From positions 20,400 through 84,399 of the forward strand of contig JANRIH010000047.1 in assembly GCA_033765145.1 (NCBI GenBank): a DNA stretch of 64,000 bases. The letters run 5' to 3'. This DNA comes from JAGVSR01 sp033765145. Lineage in GTDB: Bacteria; Pseudomonadota; Alphaproteobacteria; Rhizobiales; Hyphomicrobiaceae. A program made the translations under genes and the position numbers. Positions 54,861-63,899 of this stretch are shown here, piece by piece (the stretch's first letter is position 1; every line of letters starts with the position of its first letter). A model generated the notes under the pieces. It was not told where the DNA came from and did not search any database. It saw only the letters and a list, made by a program, of their open reading frames with translations.

Positions 54861-55172
54861 ATGACCGGTCAAGAGAGGAACGCGCGCGCCGCCCAAGGCC
54901 GCCGGATCCCGCGGCTCATCGAATTCCTCGGACTGCACCTCGGGCTCGGCATCGCGATCGGTTTCGTCTTCGCGTCACTCATCGTCATCACAAACACGTC
55001 GGGCCTCAAGGATCTCCTGGTCAACAGCCAGGAGCCACTGCTGACCTTGGGCCTCCTCTACGGCCTCAACGCTCTCACCTTCGGCAGCGTCGCAATGGGC
55101 ATCGGCGTCATGACGCTCCCTGTCGAAGAGGTGATCGACATGCGCGAGAAGAGCGACCGGGACGCGCGGTAA
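54861..55172 (+). CDS. Small two-TM membrane protein
   Basis: The 103-residue protein has a basic N-terminus and two transmembrane segments (LGLHLGLGIAIGFVFASLIVI and LLTLGLLYGLNALTFGSVAMG), followed by a charged tail (EEVIDMREKSDRDAR). A GGGGGAG site precedes the ATG at 54861. No recognised family. Confidence 0.7.
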   Translation: MTGQERNARAAQGRRIPRLIEFLGLHLGLGIAIGFVFASLIVITNTSGLKDLLVNSQEPLLTLGLLYGLNALTFGSVAMGIGVMTLPVEEVIDMREKSDRDAR

Positions 55173-55367
55173 TCGGCGTCTCGCAGGCGCCACGAAGTTC
55201 ATGGGGCCTCAAACGCGAAACTCTATCCAGCAGCCCGGCCACGCGCAGCGTTTGCCGCGGCCCGGAATACGCGAGGTCGCAGCAATCTCTTTCAACACGT
55301 CTAAAAACGCACTATGAGCACCGCGTGCTTGAGAATTCGTCTCAAGGTCGGACAGAAGGCACGGATT

Positions 55368-56384
55368 GTGAGCGCAAATCTTTCCGATATCGTCGTCCCG
55401 GCAGAGTGGGCTCCGCAGCGTGCGATTTGGACGGCTTGGCCGGCAGACGCCGACGAATGGAACGGCGATCTCGAAGCGCCGCGGCGCGACGTGGCAGCAC
55501 TCGTGCGTGCGCTCGCGACCGAGACCCCCGTGATGCTGCTCGTCAACGGCGCAGAAGCCGAGGCTTCGGCGCGAGCGGCGCTCGGCGACACGGCAACGCT
55601 TGTTCCCGCCGCCTACGGCGACATCTGGATGCGCGATACGGGCCCGATCTTCGCCAAGACGCGCAGCGGCGATGTCGCATTGCGCTTCGCGACCAACAGT
55701 TGGGGGGGGAAGTACGACCTGCCCGACGACGCGACAGTCGGCGATGTCGTGGCGGAACATGCCAGGCGGCCGATCCGCCGATTTCCGTTCGTGCTCGAAG
55801 GCGGTGCCGTCGATCACGACGGCGAAGGCACCATTCTGACGACGCGGCAGACGCTGCTCAACCCCAACCGCAACGGCTGGACGCGCGAGGAGGCCGAGGC
55901 CGGACTTCGCGACGCGTTCGGTGCCAAGAAAGTCATCTGGATCGACGAAGGGTTGATCGGCGACCATACGGACGGGCATGTCGACAACATCGCGCGGTTC
56001 GTGGCGCCGGGCAAAGTCGTCTGCCAGTCGCCCGCGTCGACGGACGACCCCAACGCGCCGATCCTCGATGCGATCGCCGCGACGCTTGCATCGGCGACCG
56101 ATGCGGCGGGCCGGCGACTCGATGTCATCCGAATCCCGGGCGCGGGACGCTACGTCAATGCTGCCGGCGAGCTGTCACCGGCCTCGCACATGAATTTCAT
56201 TATCTCGAACGGTGTCGTCGTGGTGCCCGTCTACGGGACCCCGACCGAGGCGGCCGCGCTCGCGGCGTTGGCGCGTGCGTTCCCTGGGCGGCGCGTTGTG
56301 GGTCTTTCCTCCAAGGGCCTCCTTGGATGCGGCGAGGCGGGCGGAGGTTCGTTCCATTGCATCACACAGCAGGAGCCCGTTTGA
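55368..56384 (+). CDS. aguA: Agmatine deiminase
   Basis: The 338-residue enzyme (from the GTG at 55368) of the pentein fold converts agmatine to N-carbamoylputrescine. Motifs are PAEWAPQRAIWTAWP, YGDIWMRDTGPIF, EGGAVDHDGEG, WIDEGLIGDHTDGHVDN and the catalytic Cys in GGGSFHCITQ near the C-terminus. I chose the GTG because AGAAGG lies upstream; an ATG at 55314 lacks a ribosome binding site. It is coupled to aguB through TGATG. Confidence 0.92.
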   Translation: MSANLSDIVVPAEWAPQRAIWTAWPADADEWNGDLEAPRRDVAALVRALATETPVMLLVNGAEAEASARAALGDTATLVPAAYGDIWMRDTGPIFAKTRSGDVALRFATNSWGGKYDLPDDATVGDVVAEHARRPIRRFPFVLEGGAVDHDGEGTILTTRQTLLNPNRNGWTREEAEAGLRDAFGAKKVIWIDEGLIGDHTDGHVDNIARFVAPGKVVCQSPASTDDPNAPILDAIAATLASATDAAGRRLDVIRIPGAGRYVNAAGELSPASHMNFIISNGVVVVPVYGTPTEAAALAALARAFPGRRVVGLSSKGLLGCGEAGGGSFHCITQQEPV

Positions 56385-57244
56385 TGGCGCGGCGGATGGT
56401 GACGGTCGCGGCGATCCAGACCTCCTACGGTCTCGATCTCGATGCCAACATCGAGAAGACGGTTCGGTTCGTGCGCGAGGCGGCGGCGCGGGGTGCTGAC
56501 ATCGTGCTGCCGTCAGAGCTTTTCGAGGGCATCTACTTCTGCTCGCGGCAGGACCCCAAGTGGTTCGAGACGGCGAAGCCCGTCTCCGAGCATCCGTGCG
56601 TCGTCCGCTTGTCCGCACTTGCCCGGGAACTCGGCGTCGTCATCCCGATCTCGTTCTTCGAGAAGGATGGTCCGCGTTATTACAACAGCGTCGCGATCGC
56701 CGACAGAACGGGCGACATTCTCGGCGTCTACCGCAAGAGCCACATTCCGGACGGACCCGGATACCAAGAAAAGTATTACTTTCGGCCCGGCGACACGGGG
56801 TTCAAGGCCTGGCCGTCGGCGCGGGCAAACGTCGGCGTCGGGATCTGCTGGGATCAGTGGTATCCGGAGACGGCGCGCGCGATGGCCCTCCTTGGCGCAG
56901 AGATTCTGCTCTATCCGACCGCCATCGGCTCCGAGCCCTACGACAATGCGCTCGACACGCACGCGCGCTGGCAGCGCGCCATGCAGGGCCATGCGGTTTC
57001 GAACGCCGTTCCCGTGGTGGCGGCGAACCGGATTGGGCTCGAGGACAACGACGGCGTGAAGCAGCGGTTCTATGGCCACTCGTTCATCGCCGACCATACG
57101 GGCGAAATCGTTGCCTCGCTCGGCGCCGATGACGAGGGCGTCATCTCGCACACGTTCGATCTCGACCTTATCGAAAGCTATCGCGCGGACTGGGGCTTCT
57201 TCCGGGACCGGAGGACAGACCTCTACGCGAAGAGCATCATCTGA
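56384..57244 (+). CDS. aguB: N-carbamoylputrescine amidase
   Basis: The 286-residue nitrilase-fold enzyme hydrolyses N-carbamoylputrescine to putrescine, ammonia and CO2. The Glu-Lys-Cys triad is visible as LPSELFEG (Glu45), YRKSHIPDGPGYQEKYYF (Lys118) and VGICWDQWYPE (Cys155). The PGYQEKYYFRPG region is specific to AguB. It directly follows aguA. Confidence 0.95.
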   Translation: MARRMVTVAAIQTSYGLDLDANIEKTVRFVREAAARGADIVLPSELFEGIYFCSRQDPKWFETAKPVSEHPCVVRLSALARELGVVIPISFFEKDGPRYYNSVAIADRTGDILGVYRKSHIPDGPGYQEKYYFRPGDTGFKAWPSARANVGVGICWDQWYPETARAMALLGAEILLYPTAIGSEPYDNALDTHARWQRAMQGHAVSNAVPVVAANRIGLEDNDGVKQRFYGHSFIADHTGEIVASLGADDEGVISHTFDLDLIESYRADWGFFRDRRTDLYAKSII

Positions 57245-57259
57245 TCGCGTGGGACGCGA

Positions 57260-58633
57260 TCAAACGATGATATCGGCCGCGGAGAGCGTCACGAGGCCCT
57301 TCAGCCGGATTATGAATTCGGCTGCGGCGTCGGCGTCGGTATCGCCGTAGACGAGCGTATAGTCGTTCGCGGTGTTTGCAAAATCGAACTTCTGGTAACG
57401 CAATTCGCCGACTGCCGACGTCGAGATGCCGCCGGTCCCGCGCCAGACGAAATCGTTGTTGTTCGCGAGCACCGTGCTCGCGTCCATCGCGGTGAAGTGC
57501 AGTTCGTCGACGTTGACCACAAAGTCGAGGATCACATCGTACGTGGCATCCGTCGTGCCGCTGTCGAGGCCTGTTTCGAAGCGGAAGATGTCGCCTTCGG
57601 TGCCGCCCGAGAGGGTGTCGCGACCGGGTCCGCCCGTAAGATTGTCATTTCCGGCCCCGCCCAGGAGCGTATCGCCGCCCGCGCGCCCTAGAAGTGCGTT
57701 GGCTTTGGAATTGCCGATCAGCATGTCCGCGCCGTTGCCGCCGATCGCGCGTTCGATATCGGTTTTCGGCCCGATGTAGACGGTATCGCGGGACGTGCGG
57801 GTCGAGAAATCGATCGCCTCGCTGACCTGGTTCGCAAAGCCGATCCGGAGGTCGATCTTGCAGGACTGGTTTCCGTTGAAGACGATCGTGTCGTAGCCGC
57901 CGACGTCGTCGATGGTCTGGAAGTAGCGCGAACCGTCGTTGAACGTATAGGTCGTGTTGCCGGCGTTGTGGTTCGGGTTCCGCCCGTAGATCGCCTGCAT
58001 CGCAACGATGTCGTTGAACATCGGTGTCGTCGGATAGAACGAGGCATAGTTGTCGCCCTTCACCGAGAAGGGCGCGGCCGTGTAACTCATGACGGTATAG
58101 AAGAAACTGTCCCGCGCGGCCGGGATCGCGTTCGGTGTTTCAAACGAATGCTTGAGACCCAGCGCATGGCCGATCTCGTGAATCAGCGTGTTGAAGTCGT
58201 AGTCCCCCCTCACGATGGCGTTGGAGCCCGTGTTCCACTCCGCCGTGTCGTACCAGCTGTCACCCGCCGCGACGTAGTTCCCGGGAAGATAAGCGTACGC
58301 GAACGCCGGCTCTGTGCTCTTGGCGAAGCGCAATTCACCGACGGTGGTGCTGTTGTCCGCCAGTTGCACGAAATTGATCGCAGCGACCGAACTCCATGTG
58401 GCCAATGCCAGGCGCACGGCCGCCTGCTCCGTCGCGTTGAAGGCCGTATAGGTCTGGAACTCGGAGTATCCGGTCTCGAAGTAGGCCGTGCTGCCAGGAA
58501 AGCTGTAAGTCAGCGCCACGCCCGTTCCAAGCCCGCCGCCCCACTTCGTGCCATGGGCCAGATAGCGCGCGTCGCCGAGCGTCGAGAGGCCGAACGACGT
58601 CGTCGTCACGGAATTGCTGGTCGGAGTCGCCAT
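57260..58633 (-). CDS. Serralysin-like M10 metalloprotease with RTX repeats
   Basis: The 457-residue protein has the metzincin zinc site HEIGHALGLKH (His152, Glu153, His156, His162) and Met-turn (VMSYT, Met182). Calcium-binding RTX nonapeptides of the GGAGND type follow at about residues 300-350. There is no N-terminal signal peptide, as expected for type I secretion via a C-terminal signal. No type I ABC/MFP genes are adjacent. Probably a secreted protease. Confidence 0.9.
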   Translation of the reverse strand: MATPTSNSVTTTSFGLSTLGDARYLAHGTKWGGGLGTGVALTYSFPGSTAYFETGYSEFQTYTAFNATEQAAVRLALATWSSVAAINFVQLADNSTTVGELRFAKSTEPAFAYAYLPGNYVAAGDSWYDTAEWNTGSNAIVRGDYDFNTLIHEIGHALGLKHSFETPNAIPAARDSFFYTVMSYTAAPFSVKGDNYASFYPTTPMFNDIVAMQAIYGRNPNHNAGNTTYTFNDGSRYFQTIDDVGGYDTIVFNGNQSCKIDLRIGFANQVSEAIDFSTRTSRDTVYIGPKTDIERAIGGNGADMLIGNSKANALLGRAGGDTLLGGAGNDNLTGGPGRDTLSGGTEGDIFRFETGLDSGTTDATYDVILDFVVNVDELHFTAMDASTVLANNNDFVWRGTGGISTSAVGELRYQKFDFANTANDYTLVYGDTDADAAAEFIIRLKGLVTLSAADIIV

Positions 58634-58837
58634 CGGAATCGATTCCCGAAGTTGGTGGATCAGCCAGCCGGAAAAACCAGCGTGCTCCCAGTAGCTGGCC
58701 GGACGCTAGGTGCTCGCGGAAGCGAAGTACAGACGGGCCCGCGGACCGCCGCACAGCTATTTCAGCGCGTTCGTATGACAAAATCGTTGCAGCGGGTGTG
58801 GCGACCATCAAGTTGGAGACCAGATGGTGAACGCGGA

Positions 58838-58859
58838 TTGTCAACACGGTTGTCAACAC
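58838..58859. repeat. Tandem direct repeat beside tRNA-Arg
   Basis: TTGTCAACAC occurs twice with a two-base gap (58838-58847 and 58850-58859), in the spacer between the protease gene and the tRNA. It may be a double binding site or simple slippage. The rest of 58634-58884 shows no gene. Confidence 0.4.
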
Positions 58860-58884
58860 CGCACGGCCGAATGACGCTTAGTGC

Positions 58885-58961
58885 TGGCGACCCCGGCAGG
58901 ATTCGAACCTGCGACCCTCTGCTTCGAAGGCAGATGCTCTATCCAGCTGAGCTACGGAGCC
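58885..58961 (-). tRNA. tRNA-Arg (anticodon TCG)
   Basis: Read on the minus strand this is a complete 77-base cloverleaf with encoded CCA: acceptor GGCTCCG, D-arm GCTCAGCTGGATAGAGC, anticodon loop CTTCGAA (anticodon TCG), T-loop TTCGAAT. G-T pairs occur in the acceptor stem. Unlike the tRNA-like modules near 24.7-25.1 kb, the order of arms is normal. Confidence 0.95.
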
Positions 58962-59248
58962 GTAGCGCAGAGCCTATGCCGACACTCGTTCCTGCGAAAG
59001 GCCCGCGGCGTCACGCCAAGGATCGACATCTGCGATCGGGATCGGAGCGGCCCGCCGAATATGCTCGCGGCCGAGCAATAGCGGCAATCGGCCATCACCC
59101 CAGTCCGCGGCGGGGCTAGCGTGTCACACCGGCCAAGGACCATTAGCGAATTCGGCGGGGCGGGCTGGTCCAGAGCCGAGGGCATCTGCTAGTTTGGGAA
59201 ATGACCGTCGTCCACAAAACTAATAGCGGCGGCTTGGAGAGGAAAGAC

Positions 59249-59539
59249 ATGGAAGATCTGGTCAATGCCGTTCTGTGGACCGCCGCTCTGCCCGGCATGG
59301 TCGTCGGGCTTCTCTTGAGTTTCCGCAGTGGCATTCTCATCACGCTGCTCGGCATCATCGTCGGCGGGATCGGGGGATTGGTCGGCGGTTTGACGCTGCC
59401 GGGCGTGCTCAATGCCTCGAATATCGAAATCCCGGCCGAACTGGCCGGCGGGCCAGCCGTCGTGATCGGCGGCGCGGTCATCGGCGCGCTCATCTTGATG
59501 CTGCTGACGTCGGGGCTCCGGACACCGGCGAGCGATTGA
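59249..59539 (+). CDS. Small glycine-rich membrane protein
   Basis: The 96-residue protein has two to three hydrophobic segments rich in Gly, Ile and Leu (TLLGIIVGGIGGLVGGLTLPG; PAVVIGGAVIGALILMLLTSG), similar in style to GlsB/YeaQ/YmgE proteins. It starts at 59249 behind GGAGAGGAAAG. Function unknown. Confidence 0.7.
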   Translation: MEDLVNAVLWTAALPGMVVGLLLSFRSGILITLLGIIVGGIGGLVGGLTLPGVLNASNIEIPAELAGGPAVVIGGAVIGALILMLLTSGLRTPASD

Positions 59540-59616
59540 GCCCACCTCGCTCGGAATTCGCGAACGGCGCCACTTTCGAAGGTTTGGCGCGACGACCCGT
59601 CAGAGTTCGATTTGTA

Positions 59617-59652
59617 ACCCTCTCCCCTTCGCCAAGGCGATGGGGAGAGGGT
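59617..59652. repeat. Palindromic intergenic element (CCTCTCCCC family)
   Basis: ACCCTCTCCCC and GGGGAGAGGGT form a long stem with a second CGCC/GGCG stem inside. It lies between two convergent genes. The same CCTCTCCCC/GGGGAGAGG arms recur at 63900-63918, so it belongs to a dispersed repeat family and may also act as a terminator. Confidence 0.6.
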
Positions 59653-59667
59653 GTGTTCGTGTGACCT

Positions 59668-60882
59668 TCACGTCTTGACCGCGAACAGCTCTTTCTGGTC
59701 GGCCTCGGTGATGACTTTCATGTGCCAGGGCAGACCCTGCTTGCCGATCTCATCCATGAAGGGCTTCGAGGGAAGCTGCTCGACGTTGAAGACGCCTTTG
59801 CCCTTCCAGTGGCCCTTGAACATCATCATCGCGCCGACGACGGGGGGAACGCCGGTCGTGTAGGAGACCGCCTGCGCGCCCGTCTCCTTGTAGCAGTCGG
59901 CGTGTTCGCAGACGTTGTAGATCAGCACGCGCTTTTCCTTGCCGTCCTTCCGGCCCTTGAAGATGCAGCCGATCGACGTGCGGCCGGTGTAGTTCTCGCC
60001 CAGTGAGGACGGCGGCGGCAGAAGCTCCTTCAGGAACTCCATCGGAATGACAGGCGTGCCCTTGTACATGACGGGATCGATGCGCGTCATGCCGACGTTC
60101 GAGAGCACCTCGAGGTGCTTGATGTAGTTGTCAGAGAACGTCATCCAGAAGCGGATCTGCTTCAGGCCCTTGATGTTCTCGACGAGGCTCTCCTCCTCCT
60201 CGTGGTAGATCAAGTAGCTCTTGCGCGGGCCGACTTCGGGATAGTCGATCATGCACGAGATCGACAAGGGATCGATGTCGATCCATTTGCCGTTCTTCCA
60301 ATACTTGCCGCGCTGCGTGACCTCGCGGAGATTGATCTCGGGATTGAAGTTCGTCGCGAACGCCTTGCCGTGGCTGCCGTCGTTGCAGTCAATGATATCG
60401 ATCGTGTCAATCTCGTCGAACAGGAACTCCTGCGCATAGGCGCAGTAGATGTTCGACTGGCCCGGGTCGAAGCCGCAGCCAAGGACGGCCATGATGCCCT
60501 TGTCGCGATAGCGGTCCTGATACTTCCACTGCCAGGAGTATTCGAATTTGGCGACGTCGCGCGGCTCGTAGTTGGCCGTGTCCATGTAGTGGACGCCCGT
60601 CGCGAGGCAGGCGTCCATGATCGGCAGGTCTTGATAGGGGAGCGCCATGTTGATCACGAGGTCGGGCTTCACCCGCTCGATCAGCGCGACCGTCTCGGCG
60701 ACGTTGTCGGCATCGACCTTGGAGACCTCGATCGGCGTCACGCAGCGCGCGGCGACCTTTTCGCAGCTCTCGAGCCGGCGAGAAGCGAGATGGACCTTCT
60801 CGAACACATCGCGGTTCATCGCGCACTTCTGGGCGGTGACGGAGCCGGCAGCACCTGCGCCGATGATGAGAACGCTATCCAA
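59668..60882 (-). CDS. Carboxynorspermidine/carboxyspermidine dehydrogenase
   Basis: The 404-residue saccharopine-dehydrogenase-like enzyme has SVLIIGAGAAGSVTAQK at the N-terminus, INMALPYQDLPIMDACL and GCGFDPGQSNIY. It condenses putrescine (or diaminopropane) with aspartate semialdehyde to carboxyspermidine, the substrate of NspC. The start is taken as TTG at 60882, eight bases after GGAGGG; no ATG is suitably placed. It completes the polyamine set aguA, aguB and nspC within 9 kb. Confidence 0.9.
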   Translation of the reverse strand: MDSVLIIGAGAAGSVTAQKCAMNRDVFEKVHLASRRLESCEKVAARCVTPIEVSKVDADNVAETVALIERVKPDLVINMALPYQDLPIMDACLATGVHYMDTANYEPRDVAKFEYSWQWKYQDRYRDKGIMAVLGCGFDPGQSNIYCAYAQEFLFDEIDTIDIIDCNDGSHGKAFATNFNPEINLREVTQRGKYWKNGKWIDIDPLSISCMIDYPEVGPRKSYLIYHEEEESLVENIKGLKQIRFWMTFSDNYIKHLEVLSNVGMTRIDPVMYKGTPVIPMEFLKELLPPPSSLGENYTGRTSIGCIFKGRKDGKEKRVLIYNVCEHADCYKETGAQAVSYTTGVPPVVGAMMMFKGHWKGKGVFNVEQLPSKPFMDEIGKQGLPWHMKVITEADQKELFAVKT

Positions 60883-61072
60883 TTCCAAATCCCTCCAGGG
60901 ACCGAGCGTGCGGCAGCCGGCCGCCCCGGTAGTCGCGGACGCGGTCGTCCGCGTCTCCACAAGTCGGCGCACTTAGTGGAGTTGAGTGTCAAATTCAATA
61001 TGATTGGTCGGGGCTTGGCCATCCGGCTCCGGGGACATGGCCTCGCGCGGCCACCGGTGGTAGATTTCGACC

Positions 61073-61669
61073 ATGAACGTCCCCTTGAAACCCATGACGG
61101 CCGACGAATTCATCGCCTGGGCGATGACGCAGGAGCGCGGGCGCTACGAGCTCCTGGACGGCATGGTGGTATCCGACATGAATTCCGAGCGCAGCATCCA
61201 CGCAGTGGTCAAGCTCAACGCGGCGTTCGCGTTGAGACTGGCGCTCAAGGCCGCGGCTTTACCCGGGCAGGCGTTCGGCGACGGCATGGCGGTCAGGATT
61301 ACAAGTCGGATCGTGCACGAGCCCGATGCGATACTGCGGCTCGGGTCGCCCCTCCCTGACGAGCAGGTCTATGTTTCCGACCCCGTGATCGTCGTCGATG
61401 TCCTGAGCCCCGGATCAGGCCCCGTCGATACGGGAGCCAAGCTCCTCAACTACTTCACACTTCCCAGCCTAATGCACTGCCTCGTCATCGATCCGGGTAA
61501 GCGGACGGTGCTGCATTACCGGCGCGGAACCGACGGCCAGCCGGCCCTGACCGTCCGAGACGAAGGTGTCCTTGCGCTCCATCCGCCGGGGCTCGCGATC
61601 ATGGTCGCGGACCTCTTCCAGTCATCATGGTCAGCGGTCAAACTTGTAAAATCTCGCGATCTCAACTAG
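61073..61669 (+). CDS. Uma2-family (DUF820) endonuclease-fold protein
   Basis: The 198-residue protein has the PD-(D/E)XK-like Uma2 pattern: MTADEFIAWAMTQERGRYELLDG, EPDAILRLG, VVDVLSPGSGPVDTGAKLLNYFTLP and HCLVIDPGKRTVLHYR. The usual Glu of the VEVLSPS motif is Asp here. Uma2 proteins are numerous in cyanobacteria and some alphaproteobacteria; their role is unproven. It sits alone between the dehydrogenase and purE. Confidence 0.85.
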   Translation: MNVPLKPMTADEFIAWAMTQERGRYELLDGMVVSDMNSERSIHAVVKLNAAFALRLALKAAALPGQAFGDGMAVRITSRIVHEPDAILRLGSPLPDEQVYVSDPVIVVDVLSPGSGPVDTGAKLLNYFTLPSLMHCLVIDPGKRTVLHYRRGTDGQPALTVRDEGVLALHPPGLAIMVADLFQSSWSAVKLVKSRDLN

Positions 61670-61702
61670 AACCGCGCGCTTTCCGAGCAAGGAAAGCAGA
61701 AC

Positions 61703-62212
61703 ATGGGCCAGAACACAGGCCAGAGCGCGCCGGTCGTCGGCATCATCATGGGAAGCCAGTCGGACTGGCCAACCCTCAAGGCCGCCGCAACTGTGCTCGA
61801 CGAACTGGGCATCGCGTTCGAGACCAAGATCGTCTCGGCCCACCGCACACCCGACCGCCTCGTGACATATGCGAAATCCGCGGCCGGACGCGGCCTCAAG
61901 GTCATCATCGCGGGCGCGGGCGGCGCTGCGCATCTGCCGGGCATGACAGCCTCCATGACGACGCTTCCCGTGCTTGGCGTGCCTGTCATGACCAAGGGTC
62001 TCAAGGGTCTCGATAGTCTCTATTCGATCGTCCAGATGCCGGCCGGCATTCCGGTTGGGACCCTCGCGATCGGCGAGGCGGGGGCGGCCAACGCGGGGCT
62101 GCTGGCGGCGCAGATCCTGGCGCTTTCCGATCCCGCGCTCGGGCAGCGCGTGACAGCGCGGCGCGATGCACAGACGGCGTCCATCGCCGATGCGCCGAAG
62201 GATGAGGCATGA
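61703..62212 (+). CDS. purE: N5-carboxyaminoimidazole ribonucleotide mutase
   Basis: The 169-residue class I PurE has VGIIMGSQSDWPTLKAA, VSAHRTPDRL, IIAGAGGAAHLPGM and PVMTKGLKGLDSLYSIVQMP. It rearranges N5-CAIR to CAIR in purine synthesis. Its stop overlaps the purK start (62209-62212), a classic coupled pair. Confidence 0.96.
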   Translation: MGQNTGQSAPVVGIIMGSQSDWPTLKAAATVLDELGIAFETKIVSAHRTPDRLVTYAKSAAGRGLKVIIAGAGGAAHLPGMTASMTTLPVLGVPVMTKGLKGLDSLYSIVQMPAGIPVGTLAIGEAGAANAGLLAAQILALSDPALGQRVTARRDAQTASIADAPKDEA

Positions 62213-63312
62213 GCGGCGGCACACGCGAAGCGCTTCCGCCGGGGGCGACAATCGGAATCCTCGGCAGTGGGCAGCTCGGCCGGATGCTGGCACTCGCGGC
62301 CGCCAACCTGGGCTTCAAGTGCCACATCTATTCGGATGTGCCGGGGCCGGCCTCCGATGTCTCGGCGGCGAGCACCATCGCGCCTTATGACGATCTCGCC
62401 GCACTCGACCGCTTTGCAGCCGCGATCGATGTCGCGACCTACGAATTCGAGAACATCCCCGTCGCGACAGTGGCGCAACTTGTAGAGCGGGTGCCGGTCC
62501 GTCCCGGAGCCAAGGCGCTCGAAGCGGCTCAAGATCGAATCAACGAGAAGTCACTGGCGCGGGGCCTCGGCGCCCGCACGGCCGATTTCGCGGCGGTCGA
62601 CAGCCAGAAGATGCTGGACGACGCGCTGGCTTCGTTTTCCCTGCCCGCGATCCTCAAGACGCGGCGTTTCGGATATGACGGCAAGGGACAAGCGAAGGTC
62701 ATAACGCGCGCGGACGGCGCTGCCGCTTGGGCGCAGATGCGCGACGCTCGGTCCATTCTCGAAAGTTTCGTCGCATTCAAGAAGGAAGTGTCCGTCATCG
62801 CAGCGCGGACGGAAGACGGACAGTTCCGCGCTTTCGACGTAACGGAGAACGAGCATCGGAACCACATCCTGCACCGTTCGGTCGCGCCAGCGCGGATCAA
62901 GCCCGAAACGGCGACCGAGGCCATGGAAATCGCGCGGCGCGTGGCCGTGGCACTCGACTATGTCGGCGTGTTCGGGCTTGAGTTCTTCGTCGTCGAGATC
63001 GACGGCCGGGAAGATCTCTACGTCAATGAAATCGCACCGCGTGTGCACAACTCCGGTCACTGGACGATGGACGGCGCGGTCACGTCGCAGTTCGAGCAGC
63101 ACATCCGCGCGGTAGCGGGGTGGCCGCTCGGCTCGACGCGTTTGCTCGCGCCCGCGGCCGAGATGGTGAACCTCATCGGGGACGACATCCTCGCCTGGGA
63201 CCGCATCGCGTCCGAACCGGGTGCCAAACTCCACCATTACGGAAAGGCTGATGTCCGGCCCGGGCGGAAGATGGGCCATGTCAATCGCCTCATCCTCGAC
63301 CGGCCGTCGTGA
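62209..63312 (+). CDS. purK: N5-carboxyaminoimidazole ribonucleotide synthase
   Basis: The 367-residue ATP-grasp enzyme has IGILGSGQLGRMLALAA, TYEFENIPV, ILKTRRFGYDGKGQ, ESFVAFKKEVSVI and NEIAPRVHNSGHWTMD. It makes N5-CAIR from AIR, ATP and bicarbonate for PurE. purD is 38 kb away on the other strand. Confidence 0.96.
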   Translation: MSGGTREALPPGATIGILGSGQLGRMLALAAANLGFKCHIYSDVPGPASDVSAASTIAPYDDLAALDRFAAAIDVATYEFENIPVATVAQLVERVPVRPGAKALEAAQDRINEKSLARGLGARTADFAAVDSQKMLDDALASFSLPAILKTRRFGYDGKGQAKVITRADGAAAWAQMRDARSILESFVAFKKEVSVIAARTEDGQFRAFDVTENEHRNHILHRSVAPARIKPETATEAMEIARRVAVALDYVGVFGLEFFVVEIDGREDLYVNEIAPRVHNSGHWTMDGAVTSQFEQHIRAVAGWPLGSTRLLAPAAEMVNLIGDDILAWDRIASEPGAKLHHYGKADVRPGRKMGHVNRLILDRPS

Positions 63313-63503
63313 GCGGGCCAGCCGTCAGCACGGGGCCCCGAAAAAGCGGGAAATCCCCCGATAGCATGGACAATTTACCGGAGCTTTGTTAGAAGCGCGC
63401 CACGATATCGAGACGCTGCGGCCGTCGAGGCAGTCCTCAGCCGCTGTGGCGCCTTTGGTTTTTCGAAACAATTCAACAGCTTAGCCAGCAGAGGTCAGAT
63501 CTC

Positions 63504-63809
63504 TTGCAAGTTCTCGTTCGCGACAACAATGTCGACCAAGCCCTCAAGGCGCTCAAGAAGAAGATGCAGCGTGAGGGCATTTTCCGCGAGATGAAGCTTC
63601 GCGGCCATTACGAAAAACCCTCCGAAAAGAAGGCGCGGGAAAAGGCGGAAGCCGTCCGCCGGGCCCGCAAGCTCGCGCGCAAGATGATGCAGCGCGAAGG
63701 CCTGCTGCCGATGAAGCCCCGTGTCGTTCCGGGCGCCGCCGGTCCCGGTGGCGCGGGCGGTCCGGGTGGCGGCCGCGGCGGTCGTGGCGGCGGCGCGCCG
63801 CGCTACTAA
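63504..63809 (+). CDS. rpsU: 30S ribosomal protein S21 with Gly-rich tail
   Basis: The 101-residue protein begins MQVLVRDNNVDQALKALKKK and carries the S21 core (EGIFREMKLRGHYEKPSEKKARE). It ends in a 28-residue Gly/Arg/Pro extension (GPGGGRGGRGGGAPRY), seen in several alphaproteobacteria. The start codon is TTG behind GAGG, which would keep translation modest. A terminator follows. The 191-base gap after purK shows nothing else. Confidence 0.93.
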   Translation: MQVLVRDNNVDQALKALKKKMQREGIFREMKLRGHYEKPSEKKAREKAEAVRRARKLARKMMQREGLLPMKPRVVPGAAGPGGAGGPGGGRGGRGGGAPRY

Positions 63810-63847
63810 GCGCCGCTTGCCGCACTGACAGTTTCGATCGAGTTGTG

Positions 63848-63882
63848 GCGCGGGCCGTCAAACGCCCGCGCTATTGCTTTTT
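63848..63882 (+). terminator. Rho-independent terminator of rpsU
   Basis: GCGCGGGC (63848-63855) pairs with GCCCGCGC (63864-63871), followed by TATTGCTTTTT. It is about 40 bases after the rpsU stop. Confidence 0.8.
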
Positions 63883-63899
63883 GGGCGCGCACTACTTCA

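Noticed and set aside
54827..57244. A single 805-codon frame suggesting a fusion ending in AguB
   Set aside because: The upstream half is an Arg-rich shadow of aguA, which is clearly coded in another frame. AguB starts at 56384 with its own coupling site.
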